From NCBI RefSeq assembly GCF_963576675.1, contig NC_088914.1, positions 80,722,441 to 80,786,440 on the forward strand: a DNA stretch of 64,000 bases, given 5' to 3'. Both the position numbers and the translations under genes were made by a program. This DNA comes from Euphorbia lathyris (taxonomy: Eukaryota; Streptophyta; Magnoliopsida; Malpighiales; Euphorbiaceae). A model generated the notes under the pieces. That model searched no databases. It was given only the letters and a program-made list of their open reading frames with translations, and was not told where the DNA came from. Of this stretch, positions 1 through 10,424 are shown piece by piece (position 1 is the first letter of the stretch; every line of letters begins with the position of its first letter).

Positions 1-1049
1 TCCTGCTATTATATGGTAAACTTTTAAAATTCTCTAGAGATATTTTTTTTGAGATAGATAAAATGTTTTTTAAGAATTTGAGAAATTGAGAATTGAGATC
101 TCCACAAATTTAAAGACTTTATTTTTTCCATGAGGATGAGGAGAAGTAATCCCATCCCGCCATATCTCATTTGTGATCCCTTTAACTATTAAAATCATAA
201 TTAATTAATTTGGATGATTAACCTTGTATCTTGATTCTTTTTTATGGTTTGTATGTTGATTTTTTTTTTTAAACAATATCCTGATTTTTATTTGAAGAAA
301 GTTGTCACAAGGAGTTAGGACGAACGAATTCAAGTACGAAGGTAGAAGCTCTGCCACACGCTGTGTGGAGTGATTCACACACCATGTGGTTTGACCCACA
401 CGTCGTGTGGGGTGTTTCCTGCACCAAAAATGATTGTGAGACATTTCTACCAGTTTTCTGCCACTCTAAAAATTACTGTTTTGCCACTCATGTATTTACT
501 GTTTTTCCATTTAGGGTTAATAACCTAAATGCCATTTGTGTTCTCCCTCCCCATTCACCTCTATCACTCTATATTATTTGTAATCCTAGCTAGGTATTTT
601 AGTCTTTTATCTTTTAATTTGAGAGAGCTATATAAGCATCCTTAATATGCAATTTTTATCAATACGGATTTATCTTCTTTGTAAAACTTTTTAAAACTTT
701 TCAACCTTCAACAATAGGGGATCTATGATTTCCTACGGTTTAGTCCGTAAAACCCCAAATTAACTCCTTCTAGTTTAGCTAGAGAAGGACTTCTTTATTA
801 GTTTACGATCAAAACTAACTCGTCCCGAAACCGATCTCTGTCATATTCTGACCCGTAAAAAACTCATCTATTAAGGAGAGACCAAACCAACATCACCCTT
901 TTAAGACGACTTGAGATAAATTTGGCAATAGTCGTATAAACCAATATACACAGACTGGTAGGTCTCAAGTCACTAAATGTTACATGTTCAATTGTTTATC
1001 AAAACAATATCAAAGAAAGCTTGTTGAACCATAAGAAATATATCATGGT
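1..1049. other. Non-genic, LTR-like repeat debris
   Basis: No credible gene is seen. Positions 354-409 hold short palindromes of the form CCACAC-n-GTGTGG, for example 354-368 and 395-409. Similar motifs recur near 36573-36680 and 39040-39185, next to a Gypsy protease remnant. A TATA-like stretch lies near 628-634, followed by a T-rich leader, the usual architecture of an LTR. I infer a decayed Gypsy LTR but found no termini. Confidence 0.4.
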
Positions 1050-1260
1050 TAGGGGTGTATATGAGCTGAGCCGTGTCGAATCTAAGCATGTTCAGTATTG
1101 GCTCGTTAATATCTCAAATTGAGACTGAGTCGAACTTTGATCGAGATGAATAAAATAAGTAGTGTATGAGATAAAAAAAACCTTAATAATAGATTTTACT
1201 CGTGATTAGAAAACGCAATTGATATAAAAATTTAAAACACTGAAATATATATTAAATTTT

Positions 1261-2302
1261 GGGATAATTACTAATTTGACCCAATCAAGGACCCCAATTT
1301 ACATATCTAACTCACCTTACCTCAAAGTTACCAAATTAGACATTTTCACCCATTTTGGACAAAACTAACCTTAGTTCTATTTGATGAATCGATCTTCTTC
1401 CTCCTCCTCCTCCTCCTCTTCTTCTTCTTCCTGTTCTTCTCTGTTTCAACTTCTTCTTCAGTTCATCTTCTTCAATTTCTGATATCAATCGTTAGCGATT
1501 TTTGAGATTTTTGACATATTATGTTCAATTTCCCGTACAAATGGTATATTTTTTGCTTATATGCTTGCTTTTCTCGTTGGTTTTCCCTCTTTCATCATCT
1601 GTAATGGTATCGTTTCAATTTCCTCTATTTTCCCATAATTTTTTCCATTTTCCTCCATTGCTGTCGCATTTGTTACGAAATTGTCGCATTTCGTCGCAAA
1701 TGCGACAAGAACTGTCGCATTTCGTCGCAAATGCGACAAGAGTTGTCGCATTAACAAATGCGACAGTTCTTGTCGCATTTGCGACGAAATGCGACAGTTC
1801 TTGTCGCATTTGTGACGAAATGCGACAATTTCGTCACAAATGCGACAATAATGGACGAAAATGAAATTTTTTTTATGGAAAATAGAGGAAATAGAAACGA
1901 TACCATTAAAGATGAAGAAAGAGGCAAAACCAACAAGAAAAGCAAGCGTATAAGCAAAAAATATACCATTTTGTATGGAAAATTGAACATAATATGTCAA
2001 AAATCGCTAACGATTGGTATAAGAAATTGAAGAAGATGAAGAAGTTGAAACGAAGAAGGAGAAGAACAACAAGAAGAAGAAAAACAAGAAGCGGATGAAG
2101 CGGAGGAGGAAGAAGGAGAACAAGAAGCGGATGAAGCGGAGGAAGAAGAAGAAGAACAAGAAGCGGATGATCGATTCATCAAATAGAACTAAGGTTAGTT
2201 TTGTCCAAAATGGGTGAAAGTGTCTAATTTGGTAACTTTGAGGTAAGGTGGGTTAGATATGTAAATTGGGGTCCTTGATTGGGTCAGATTAGTAATTATC
2301 CC
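1261..2302. mobile_element. Mutator-type foldback (long-TIR) non-autonomous element
   Basis: The element is one large imperfect palindrome. The left arm (GGGATAATTACTAATTTGAC...) reappears reverse-complemented at the right end (...AGTAATTATCCC), and the arms run about 0.5 kb to a centre near 1755. A perfect 9-bp duplication, TTAAATTTT, flanks it at 1252-1260 and 2303-2311, which is the Mutator signature. Each arm carries a CT- or GA-rich stretch (about 1388-1470 and 2030-2170), and the middle is packed with GTCGCATTT/AAATGCGAC motifs. Open frames inside are by-products of the palindrome, and no transposase is present. Confidence 0.85.
1655..1853. repeat. GTCGCATTT / AAATGCGAC palindrome cluster
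   Basis: The core of the foldback element consists of repeated TGTCGCATTT and AAATGCGACA blocks, some paired as TTTCGTCGCAAATGCGAC, about ten blocks in ~200 bp. They are symmetric about the element centre, so the cluster is both a direct and an inverted repeat. Confidence 0.8.
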
Positions 2303-2694
2303 TTAAATTTTATAATGTATTTTATTCTTTATCAAAATATAAGTTTCTAGCTAAAGTTTTTTGTGTCATTTTTTCGGAGAGTTAAAGTTTAGTATGTGAG
2401 TTGTGAATTGCGATAAAAAAAAATAATAATATTCCATGAAAGAAAAATTTAAAATAATGAAAACATATCATATATATAATAAAAAATTAATGAAATATAT
2501 ATACACATATAATATTAATAATTAAAAAATAATCGAGTTTGTTCACGAATTTTTGAATTGAATCTAAGGAAGTTTAGGCTTAAGCTCGTTAATGCTTAAA
2601 CTCTTTAAGGCAATTTTATTGAACCGAACTTAAAAACTTTGATCAAACCGAACTCAAATAGTTATTGAATTATCAAGACCAATTTATACCCCTA

Positions 2695-3972
2695 ATCATA
2701 GCCAGTCTGATCCTAGTGCTTCCTCTTGGAAGCTAGCGATCCCTAGAGCTTTTTAGGGGAGCACCCTTGATCTCTGTTTCATAGAGAATTCGTCCCAAGC
2801 TAACAACTTCGATTGACTTGTAAAATGAGACAAAGGTGGGAGATGAACATAAGATATATGATTGAGCTTTAATTATCGGTTCGAACTTTTAATTTAATCG
2901 GTTCCATGATATGGTATCAGAGCCTTTATGTCACGTCAGTGACTAAATTTCTAGAATTCATATTTTGATATTAGTATATATGATAATTATTAGGTGTGTG
3001 ATTTTTATTTGGTGTTATAGGAAAAGTTTGAAGTTAATTTGATGGTTTTATGTGTAAATGAAAAGTTAGGATAATTTTTAAAAATATTATAGAAAGATGG
3101 AGGATCAAACGTGATGTTTAATAAAATTGAGATATATATCTCAAATATCATGAGGCGGTGATATACGTATATATCATTTCATTCCTTTTCTTTTTCTTTT
3201 TATTTTTCTTTTATATATTTATCAGTTTTTTCTGAATCGTTTCTCCACCGTTTTTTTGATTTACGGAGATTCGATCGTCCGAATCACTTGAAATTTAAAA
3301 TATAACATACTTATGTATAGATCTAAGTCTTAACCGAAGAGTTTTTGAGTTTCGGCAATGTTTGGAGCGAAATGTCTTAAACAGGATTTAGATGAGAATT
3401 GAACGGGTGTATTTTAGCCAAGGTAAGTAACTATCAATTATATTTTGAGTTTTATGTATACAAATATATATATAATCAAAGAAGTTTCAGAAATTGATAT
3501 TTTAGGGTTATGTATGAATTTTGTAAAATTGGGGGTTTTCACGATTTTGCTTTTTATTATGAAATTATGGTTCAAATGAAGCTATTGATTATGCTTCTAT
3601 GTGAATTTCAGATTTTACTTGATTATGTTGATTTAAGGCTTGATTTGATTGATTTACATATATACGTATATGTTTTTGGTTTCAATATATATCTATATTG
3701 AAGAAAATGAAGTTGATGATTTCTTACGATATGTTTTTGGATTGAGAAATCTGTTGCGGTTATTGTTGTTATTATTTTGAATTGAAGTCCAAATATGATT
3801 TTTATGATACAAAATGGCTAATTGAAGCCAAATGATTTTGGTTAAGAAATAGTTTGGCATTTGATTGTGAAAGGATATTTGAGCACGTTATGATTTTATG
3901 ATTTTATATCCATCGAGAGCTATTCGGATCGGTGGTTCCATATTTGAAGACCATGTTCAGTGAGGGACATGG
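2695..3972. other. Older LTR-element sequence left of the giant insertion
   Basis: No gene is seen. TGGTATCAGAGCC at 2912-2924 matches the initiator-methionine tRNA primer-binding site used by many plant LTR elements, preceded by an LTR-end-like AT-rich tract. A similar degraded motif lies near 29480. Sequence from about 3000 to 3972 resembles the left part of an LTR whose right part resumes at 21400, after the 17.4-kb insertion. A matching left terminus was not located. Confidence 0.4.
2912..2924 (+). other. Putative tRNA-iMet primer-binding-site remnant
   Basis: The 13-mer TGGTATCAGAGCC is complementary to the 3' end of plant initiator tRNA-Met. It follows a tract that looks like the end of a Copia-type LTR. 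No coding remains follow it in this window. Confidence 0.5.
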
Positions 3973-4544
3973 CCTGTTGTTAGACGAGGTGCCGCGGCCT
4001 AATCTCCCGGGCGGACCGGGGGGTGGACAACCTCATGGCGACGTAAGCGGTGATTGGCGCCGAAAGCAACCAATCGTGGAATCAAGCTGCTCGGCAGGAC
4101 CGGAGCTCGGAGATATGGAAGAGTCGCCACCCACGAATGGGAAAATGAACACCGATCCCTTGCGGGAGACCGGTGTGGGTTCGGGAAACTTAGGTACGAG
4201 CCGAGAAGGCTAGCTCCTTTCCGGAGAAAGTCTACTAGGCACCCCGACATCGCCCGGTTATGAACCACCGGCCTCCTACTCAGCATGTTAGGCGATAACG
4301 GACTAATCGTATACTTCTTTAAGTTTAAAATTCATTTGAAACCCTTTTCTTTCTCTTTTTAGAAACCATTTTGAGCATATATTATTGAAAAGCCACATCA
4401 GTAAAGAATCACCCATTTATGTTTATACATACACAGAGAGGGGGGGAAAAAAGAAGTGATTTATTTACAGCCGTTTTTAAATGTTATGTTGTGTGTTTAT
4501 TCTACGCTAACTTATTTCCCCAAAACGAGTTTATTTACATGGTT

Positions 4545-4579
4545 CGCACCTTAATCGCCGTTGGAACAATTTAGGTGCG
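4545..4579 (-). other. Stem-loop 1, loop UUCCAACGG in sense RNA
   Basis: The 13-nt arms CGCACCTTAATCG and CAATTTAGGTGCG enclose CCGTTGGAA on the + strand. In the element-sense (minus) RNA, all pairs form except one A-A opposition, with one U-G wobble. The copy at 19046-19080 has a C-G pair in place of that wobble. Confidence 0.6.
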
Positions 4580-4603
4580 TTTTAAAACCCCGTTTGATGA
4601 AGC

Positions 4604-4636
4604 TTACCCGAATCGCCGTTGGAACGACTCGAGTAA
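4604..4636 (-). other. Stem-loop 2, loop UUCCAACGG in sense RNA
   Basis: The arms TTACCCGAATCG and CGACTCGAGTAA enclose the same CCGTTGGAA loop. Twelve of twelve positions pair in the minus-strand RNA, two of them as G-U. In plus-strand RNA those two would be A-C mismatches. Confidence 0.6.
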
Positions 4637-4777
4637 TTGAAAACGTTAAAGTAAAAGCCTTTTAATAAGAAAACGTGGTTAAACATACAAGTCAATTTTA
4701 TTTTGTACAAATTCATTAAGAAAGCGATTCAAAATCTCCATTATTAACAAAGAAAACGATTTTGATTACAATGTTCG

Positions 4778-4804
4778 CTCAATCCGTCGTTGGAACGGAC
4801 TAAG
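4778..4804 (-). other. Stem-loop 3, loop UUCCAACGA in sense RNA
   Basis: The arms CTCAATCCG and CGGACTAAG enclose TCGTTGGAA. All nine positions pair in minus-strand RNA, two as G-U. The stem sequence is unrelated to stems 1 and 2 while the loop is nearly identical. Confidence 0.6.
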
Positions 4805-6214
4805 GTTTTAAAACGTGGTGTTTTGAAGACGATTTGAAATATCAACCAAAATGACTCTATTTATCTACATTAGAGATCTAAGAAAGCTCATTAGCTTAAG
4901 TAATTTAATTGAAAACTCTCTTTTTGTGATTTATTTTCCCCACTTATTTAATGGACTCTCTAACTATTATAATTACAATAAGACACTTATTTAAAGCAAG
5001 ACTTATAATCAAATAAGGCCCATTTGAGACATGGACCCATGAATGAGCCCAAAAGAATAGATAAAATAATTTAGACATATATATATATACAAGTAAATCA
5101 AAAAGGAGGATATGAAAACCCAAAAATTAATATAAGAGGAACTTTATGTATATGGAAATAATAGGTACTATATACTTATACTTTAAAAATGCTAAAACAA
5201 TAAGTAAATCTTATGGATAAGAAAATAATATTTACCCAAAAATAACTTCCTTCAATAATCAACAAAATAACCCAAATGTTCCCAAAACTATACATGTATA
5301 TACATAATTAATATAGTTTAAATACCAAAAATGACATATACTAATATCCATCCATTATTTCTCAAAATATCAAATAACTAATATTTAAACATAGCCTAAG
5401 TTAATAAAAAGGAAATACTTATATATATATTTATACTTATATTATAAAATAAAATAAAAATGATATACCAATATTCTAAAATAAATGTATATACTAAAAT
5501 TCTAAAATAATTTGAAAAACAGGTATTACATAATTATATATATATATATATACAAAGGATTAAAAGTCTAAAAGTTAAGAAAAAGGGACCGAAATGACAT
5601 TTTTTACATTTTGGCAGATTTACCGAACTACCAAAGATGGATCATAGTCGAAAACGGAAGTTCCTAAAACGATGTTTTTATTTTAAAACGTTATTTGGAA
5701 ACCTCTTTTAAATTAAAAAAAAAAACTTATAATTACAACATTTTCGATACCCGAACTACATTTTTATCGGATCACGGTTCGTATTGGGATATCCAAAACG
5801 AGGTTTTTATTTTAAAATAAAACCGAATTTTATTTAACACGAAACGAAAATTAAATAAATACGCTAACTAAATAAAACGTGACAAAATAAATAAATAACT
5901 AAAGGAATAAGAACTATAGCATAAAAAAAATAGAAGGAGAGAATAAATTAAATAAAATAAAGAGTCTAGTCCTCGGATAATACCTTTAATTCGGTATCTG
6001 ACAGTCGAAGCCGATTGATTCCACGAACCGCGAGCTCCCGTTTTTAATGAAAATTTAGTAAAAAAGTGAACTTAGGAAATTTGGAATTTTTGAGAAAAAA
6101 ATATTTTTCTCAAAAAAATTCACCCTCTCTCTCTAAAAATGTTTAGAGTGAGAAAGTTTATCCAAAAATCCCCTCCCCCCAAAAAAGCCTCTCCTCACCT
6201 TGGGATCCGTGCCC

Positions 6215-6221
6215 TTATATA
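6215..6221 (-). promoter_or_regulatory. TATA box of the LTR promoter
   Basis: The minus strand reads CCTATATAAGGGC. It lies at the boundary between the GC-rich palindromic U3 and the purine-rich sequence downstream, so transcription should start about 30 nt further, near 6185. The same motif is kept at 20836-20842 in the other LTR. Confidence 0.7.
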
Positions 6222-6239
6222 GGGAAACGGATCCCGGAA

Positions 6240-6411
6240 CAATGGGCGACGCCCAAAAAAATTTGGGCATCGCCCATTGTGGTTGGGCGGCCGCCCAACG
6301 GCGTTGGGCGAGCGCCCAACGCGAGGTTGGGCGCCCGCGCCCAACCCTCGTCGGGTGTCCGCCCGACGCGTTGGGCGTTCGCTCGACGTGGTTGGGCGCC
6401 CGTCCGGTGAC
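6240..6411 (-). promoter_or_regulatory. Array of GC palindromes upstream of the LTR TATA box
   Basis: A compound palindrome at 6240-6279 is followed by units at 6282-6299 (GTTGGGCGGCCGCCCAAC, perfect), 6303-6320, 6326-6345, 6350-6367, 6370-6387 and 6391 onward, all variants of GTYGGGCG-n-CGCCCRAC. Starts are spaced 20-24 bp apart. The array sits 20-200 bp upstream of the minus-strand TATA box, the normal place for U3 control elements. That it binds a dimeric factor is my inference. Confidence 0.65.
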
Positions 6412-6825
6412 CCTCGGGGCGTGCCCCGCGCCGTCGGACGTGTGCACTCCGTGGCCGCCGAGCGCGCGTTCCGCGCAGCCAGACGCTCGCACGTCGCGGC
6501 CGCCGAACGCGCGCCTCACGCTGCCAAGCGCGTGCGCTCAACGGCCCACGAGGGCGCGCACCGCCAGCGGTCCCAGGCATTGCTCGGACGTCGAGAGCGT
6601 GCCACTCGCGGTGCGTCCGACGGACGCCGCGCGCACGTCTCGAGCCGTCAAGCGGGCGTTCGACCATCGTCGTCCGCGTGCGGGATGCCGTTGCGTGCCC
6701 GCGCCGTGCCGTCAATTTTCCTCCGCTTATTATTCTTTATATATTTTTCAAAACTTCCGGAATCAATCGCTTCGACCGTCTTGTTTTCAGGTTTTCGTCA
6801 CAGGTCCTCCGACTCGGTGTCTACA

Positions 6826-6842
6826 CTTGCCCCTACTTTTCT
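6826..6842 (-). other. Polypurine tract of the giant element
   Basis: Read on the minus strand, AGAAAAGTAGGGGCAAG directly precedes TGTAGACACC, the start of the 3' LTR. A purine run in this position primes plus-strand DNA synthesis in LTR retrotransposons, and its place fixes the element orientation. Confidence 0.7.
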
Positions 6843-7020
6843 ATTTTGATAGTGATGTGTGTGTTTCGAAAACGTTGTTTTGCTAACGTACACATGCAAT
6901 GTAAAACATATAAAAGTAAAAGACACGTAACGAGTAGGAGGGAACATACCTGACCCTTGCGCTGCGCGCTCCGGCGTTGTTCTCTGACCTCTTCAGACTC
7001 TGCTTCGGGCTGCACCCTAA

Positions 7021-8165
7021 TTCAGGACTGCGGGAATAATGGCTAAACAGCTACCCTATTTCAAGATTGCGGGGATAATGGCTAAACAGCTACCCCATTT
7101 CAAGATTGCGGGGATAATGGCTGAACAGCTACCCTATTTCAAGATTGCGGGGATAATGGCTGAACAGCTATCCTATTTCAAGATTGCGGGGATAATGGCT
7201 AAACAGCTACCCTATTTCAAGATTGCGGGGATAATGGCTAAACAGCTACCCTATTTCAAGATTGCGGGGATAATGGCTAAACAGCTACCCTATTTCAAGA
7301 TTGCGGGGATAATGGCTAAACAGCTACCCTATTTCAAGATCACGGGGATAATGGCTAAATAGCTACCCTGATTTGCGACTGTGGTGAAGATGGCTAAAAA
7401 GCAACTCCGGTCAAGATTGCGGGGATAATGGCTAAATAGCTACCCTGATTTACGACTGCTGGGATAATGGCTAAATAGCTACCCTATTTCAAGATTGTGG
7501 GGATAATGGCTAAACAGCTACCCTATTTCAAGATTGCGGGGATAATGGCTAAATAGCTACCCCGATTTACGATCTTAGGTAAATATGGCTCAAAAGCAAC
7601 TCCGGCCTGCGACCATGAGTCAGATGGCTCAAAAGCAACTCCGATCTATGACCGTGAGTCAAATGGCTCAAAAGCAACTCCGGTCTACGACCGTGAGTCA
7701 GATGGCTCAAAAGCGACTCCGGTCTGCGACCGCGAGTCAGATGGCTCAAAAGCAACTCCGGTCTGCGACCGCGAGTCAGATGGCTCAAAAGCGATGGCTC
7801 AAAAGCAACTCCGGTCTGCGACCGTGAGTCAGATGGCTCAAAAGCAACTCCGGTCTGCGACCGTGAGTTAGATGGCTCAAAAGCAACTCCGGTCTGCGAT
7901 CGTGAGTCAGATGGCTCAAAAGCAACTCCGGTCTGCGACCGTGAGTCAGATGGCTCAAAAGCAACTCTGGTCTGCGACCGTGAGTCAAATGGCTCAAAAG
8001 CAACTCCGGTCTGCGACCGCGAGTCAGATGGCTCAAAAGCAACTCCGGTCTGCGACCGTGAGTCAAATGGCTCAAAAGCAACTCCGATCTGCGACCGCGA
8101 GTCAGATGGCTCAAAAGCAACTCCGGTCTGCGACCGTGAGTCAAAATGGCTCAAAAGCAACCCTG
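7021..8165. repeat. 39-bp tandem array, about 29 units, two subfamilies
   Basis: The anchor ATGGCT recurs at 7039, 7078, 7117, 7156, 7195 and so on to about 8147, with 39-bp steps apart from a few of 38 or 40 and one partial-unit duplication near 7793. Units before about 7580 are mainly of the GCGGGGATAATGGCTAAACA type; later ones are of the ATGGCTCAAAAGCAACTCCG type. Units near 7390-7428 are intermediates. The array lies between the gag-like ORF and the 3' LTR, the hypervariable zone that in Tat/Ogre elements is known to seed satellites. Because 39 is divisible by 3, long open frames appear by chance and are not genes. Confidence 0.92.
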
Positions 8166-10424
8166 GTCTCTAAATCGACCTCATGTGTGTAGTGATGCAT
8201 ATAGATGGATGAATGTAGCCTAGTCTATGGATGCATGTAAACACCTATATGTGTGTGTAGGTGACTGTGCGTGTGTTTGAATGTGCATAAGTGTGGCTTA
8301 TGTGTTTTGCTTTATGCGGATGTATGGACATGTGTGTATGCAAACTATGTACATGTGGATAAAATGCTCGGATGGATTCCCTTTTCATAGGCTTGGAGGA
8401 TTTTTGTAGCTTCAGATCGAGAAATGATGTTTCGGGCCGTCCCCCAGGAGTGCGAGGATGCGGGCGAGGTTAAGTTTGAAACTAAGGGTTGTAAGGATGA
8501 GGATTTGGTCTTGATGAGCTCGTGTCAAAAGGGCTCTCACTTTTAACCAGAGTTAGTTGTATTCATTTTTCCCTAATTTTTGCCTGAGCCGCCCTTTTCG
8601 GGTTTTCAACTCAACGGGATCTCTCCGATATTCTCTATCTCTCCTTTTGCATGAACTGCCCCTAGGGGTTTTCAATTCATCTTTTCTATATCTCACCGAT
8701 TTTCTCTATCTCTCCTTTTGCTTGGATCACCTCTTTTGAGGTTTTCAATCCAACTTTTGTTCAGTTTTTTTTATTATTGTAAATGCTACCGGATAGCACA
8801 GGGGGTTCGTATCTACATGCCACTTCTATGTTGAGCATTTGACGATGGGTTTGTGCCTGATGCCTTTGTTAATGGAGAAGCTTCCAGAGCGAGATGGACG
8901 GTGACCTGATTGCATGGTCGTACCCTCGATTGAAGTTACCGTCTTGGTGTGGGTTAGAAGTTGATGCGAACGCACGCCCCTGCCAACTTAAGGTGAGATT
9001 TTCACTTGCGCTCAAACTAGGGATACTGCCGTCGGGAGTAGTTATGGAGGAGAGACGCTTCGGCCGAAGTTTGACTCTTGAGAGGACCACATAGGAGCTG
9101 AGGAACCAGACTTCATGGAGCATGAGAGAGAAGAATAGTCTTTTTTGTTTTTTTTTTTATAGATTTTGGATCGGTTCATGGGTGTCGAGGCGACTTTAGT
9201 GGAGATGGAGTGTCTATTGATGCGGGTGTTTTTATTGCAAATGCAACCGTCTAGCTTAAATAAAGCACTTGGCAAACATACATTGAATTGTTTACTGCTC
9301 AGTTTATTAACCACTGTCACCGAAGTATGCTCTTTCGGGTTTTCACATTTCAATTATTTTAACGCTCTCCTTTTACCCCGGAATTTTCAAACAAGCGCCC
9401 CGTGGGGTTTTCACTTATTGGGGTGTCCCTTATTGTTGCATAGGCTGCCCTTTGCGGATTTTCAACCTATCGGGATTTTCTTTCTTTCTTTCTTTCTTTT
9501 TTTAAATTTTCATGAGAAGGATTCCTCGGTTCCCTTGAGATTGATTAAAGATCTGAACTTTGTCGCCGCCTTCGGCTTCACTTGACTACGCATTTGATCT
9601 TTCTTCGTTAAAGTGAGTTTTTCTCATACATTTGATTACCCATTTGCTGGGTAATGTCAACCGCTTTTGTCCCCTTGACGCCCCTCGGCTAGTTACGTCT
9701 GCTTGATAATTTTCTCTTACTTCTAATTGGCTTGACTTTGCCCCTGAGCCTTTTTAGTATCATTTTTCTTTCCTTGTTTAACTTTGAGTCATCATAGGTC
9801 TAAACCCTTTCGTTGATCCTGGAACAAAATATTTTATCGATGACAGGTTAGTTGCCCCTGCCTTGTTCTGAATAGCGCACTCCTGTACTTGTGTATCCCT
9901 TTGGGGGGAGAAATCTTTGTCGGTGCCTCAGTGTAAGTATGGCTCTGAGGGCTAGTCGCTTGCTCCATATTTTCTTTTCTTTTTTTTCTCTCTTTTGGAC
10001 TTGGTTGATTGTCGCTCAATCTTCTTCTTGGCCAAAAGCCGGTGAGAACCCTTCGTTTGATGGGTCTACGCCCGACTTATCATCGTAGAGTCAGGGAATC
10101 GCTTCTCATGACTTATTTTGTTTTTTTTTTACCCTCTTAATTTTCTCTCTTCAGTGGTTAAGTATTGAGCAATAAGTATATTCTAGATCTTACGTCCGTG
10201 CCATGAGTAGATATCAAATGTAAGTACGTATGTTTAGGATAAATTTGCGAAAACGAAATTTTATTGAATTCAAAAGGAGGTTAATAACATCTTGTGGAAT
10301 AGAAGATAAAATAAAAGACAAGGATAAAGACTACAAGTGCAATCCTCTCTCTCATACTACTTCAGGAAGCTTCAAGTTCACCTGCTTCCTAAGTGTCCTC
10401 AATCTAGAGAACTTCTTCTCTCGC
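8166..10424 (-). other. Interior of the giant element, non-coding, with GGGGTTTTCA repeats
   Basis: No protein homology is recognisable. A degenerate block with a C-rich run, GGGGTTTTCA-like core and TCTCTATCTCTCC recurs about three times between 8570 and 8760. The core reappears singly near 9330, 9400 and 9455. This probably represents 3' untranslated sequence of the element. Confidence 0.5.

Larger units (their letters stand above)
1050..2694. mobile_element. hAT-like TIR element, interrupted by a nested foldback element
   Basis: The left end reads TAGGGGTGTATATGAGC and the right end, reverse complemented, starts TAGGGGTATAAAT, giving an imperfect terminal inverted repeat. The flanking octamers ATCATGGT (1042-1049) and ATCATAGC (2695-2702) match at 6 of 8 positions, compatible with an old 8-bp hAT target duplication. 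No transposase is encoded. Positions 1261-2302 belong to a second element inserted into this one. Confidence 0.5.
3978..6825 (-). repeat. 3' LTR of the giant element (2,848 bp)
   Basis: In element sense it begins TGTAGACACC at 6825 and ends AACA at 3978. It contains a GC-rich U3 (about 6230-6720) with stacked palindromes, a TATA box (6215-6221), an AT-rich middle and three stem-loops (4545-4804). Compared with the other LTR it lacks 124 bp at the 5623-5626 CCGA junction, and it carries one extra palindrome unit (6326-6345) and extra bases near 6675-6705. Confidence 0.92.

Noticed and set aside
1502..2030. Hydrophobic frames inside the foldback element, resembling small membrane proteins
   Set aside because: The same peptide appears on both strands because the DNA is palindromic; no conservation argument is possible.
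3932..4286. Duplicate frames at 3932-4286 and 18479-18788 as genes
   Set aside because: They lie within the two LTRs and are identical because LTRs are identical; no known domain.
6200..6886. GC-rich proteins rich in Arg/Pro on both strands
   Set aside because: They are shadows of the palindromic U3 region. They are present in both LTRs and differ by frame-breaking indels.
7021..8165. Possible CRISPR-like array
   Set aside because: Units are contiguous without spacers, in a plant retrotransposon.
7039..8192. Long open frames of repeated 13-residue units on both strands
   Set aside because: They follow from a 39-bp period divisible by 3 in a tandem array; open on both strands, with no start context or homology.
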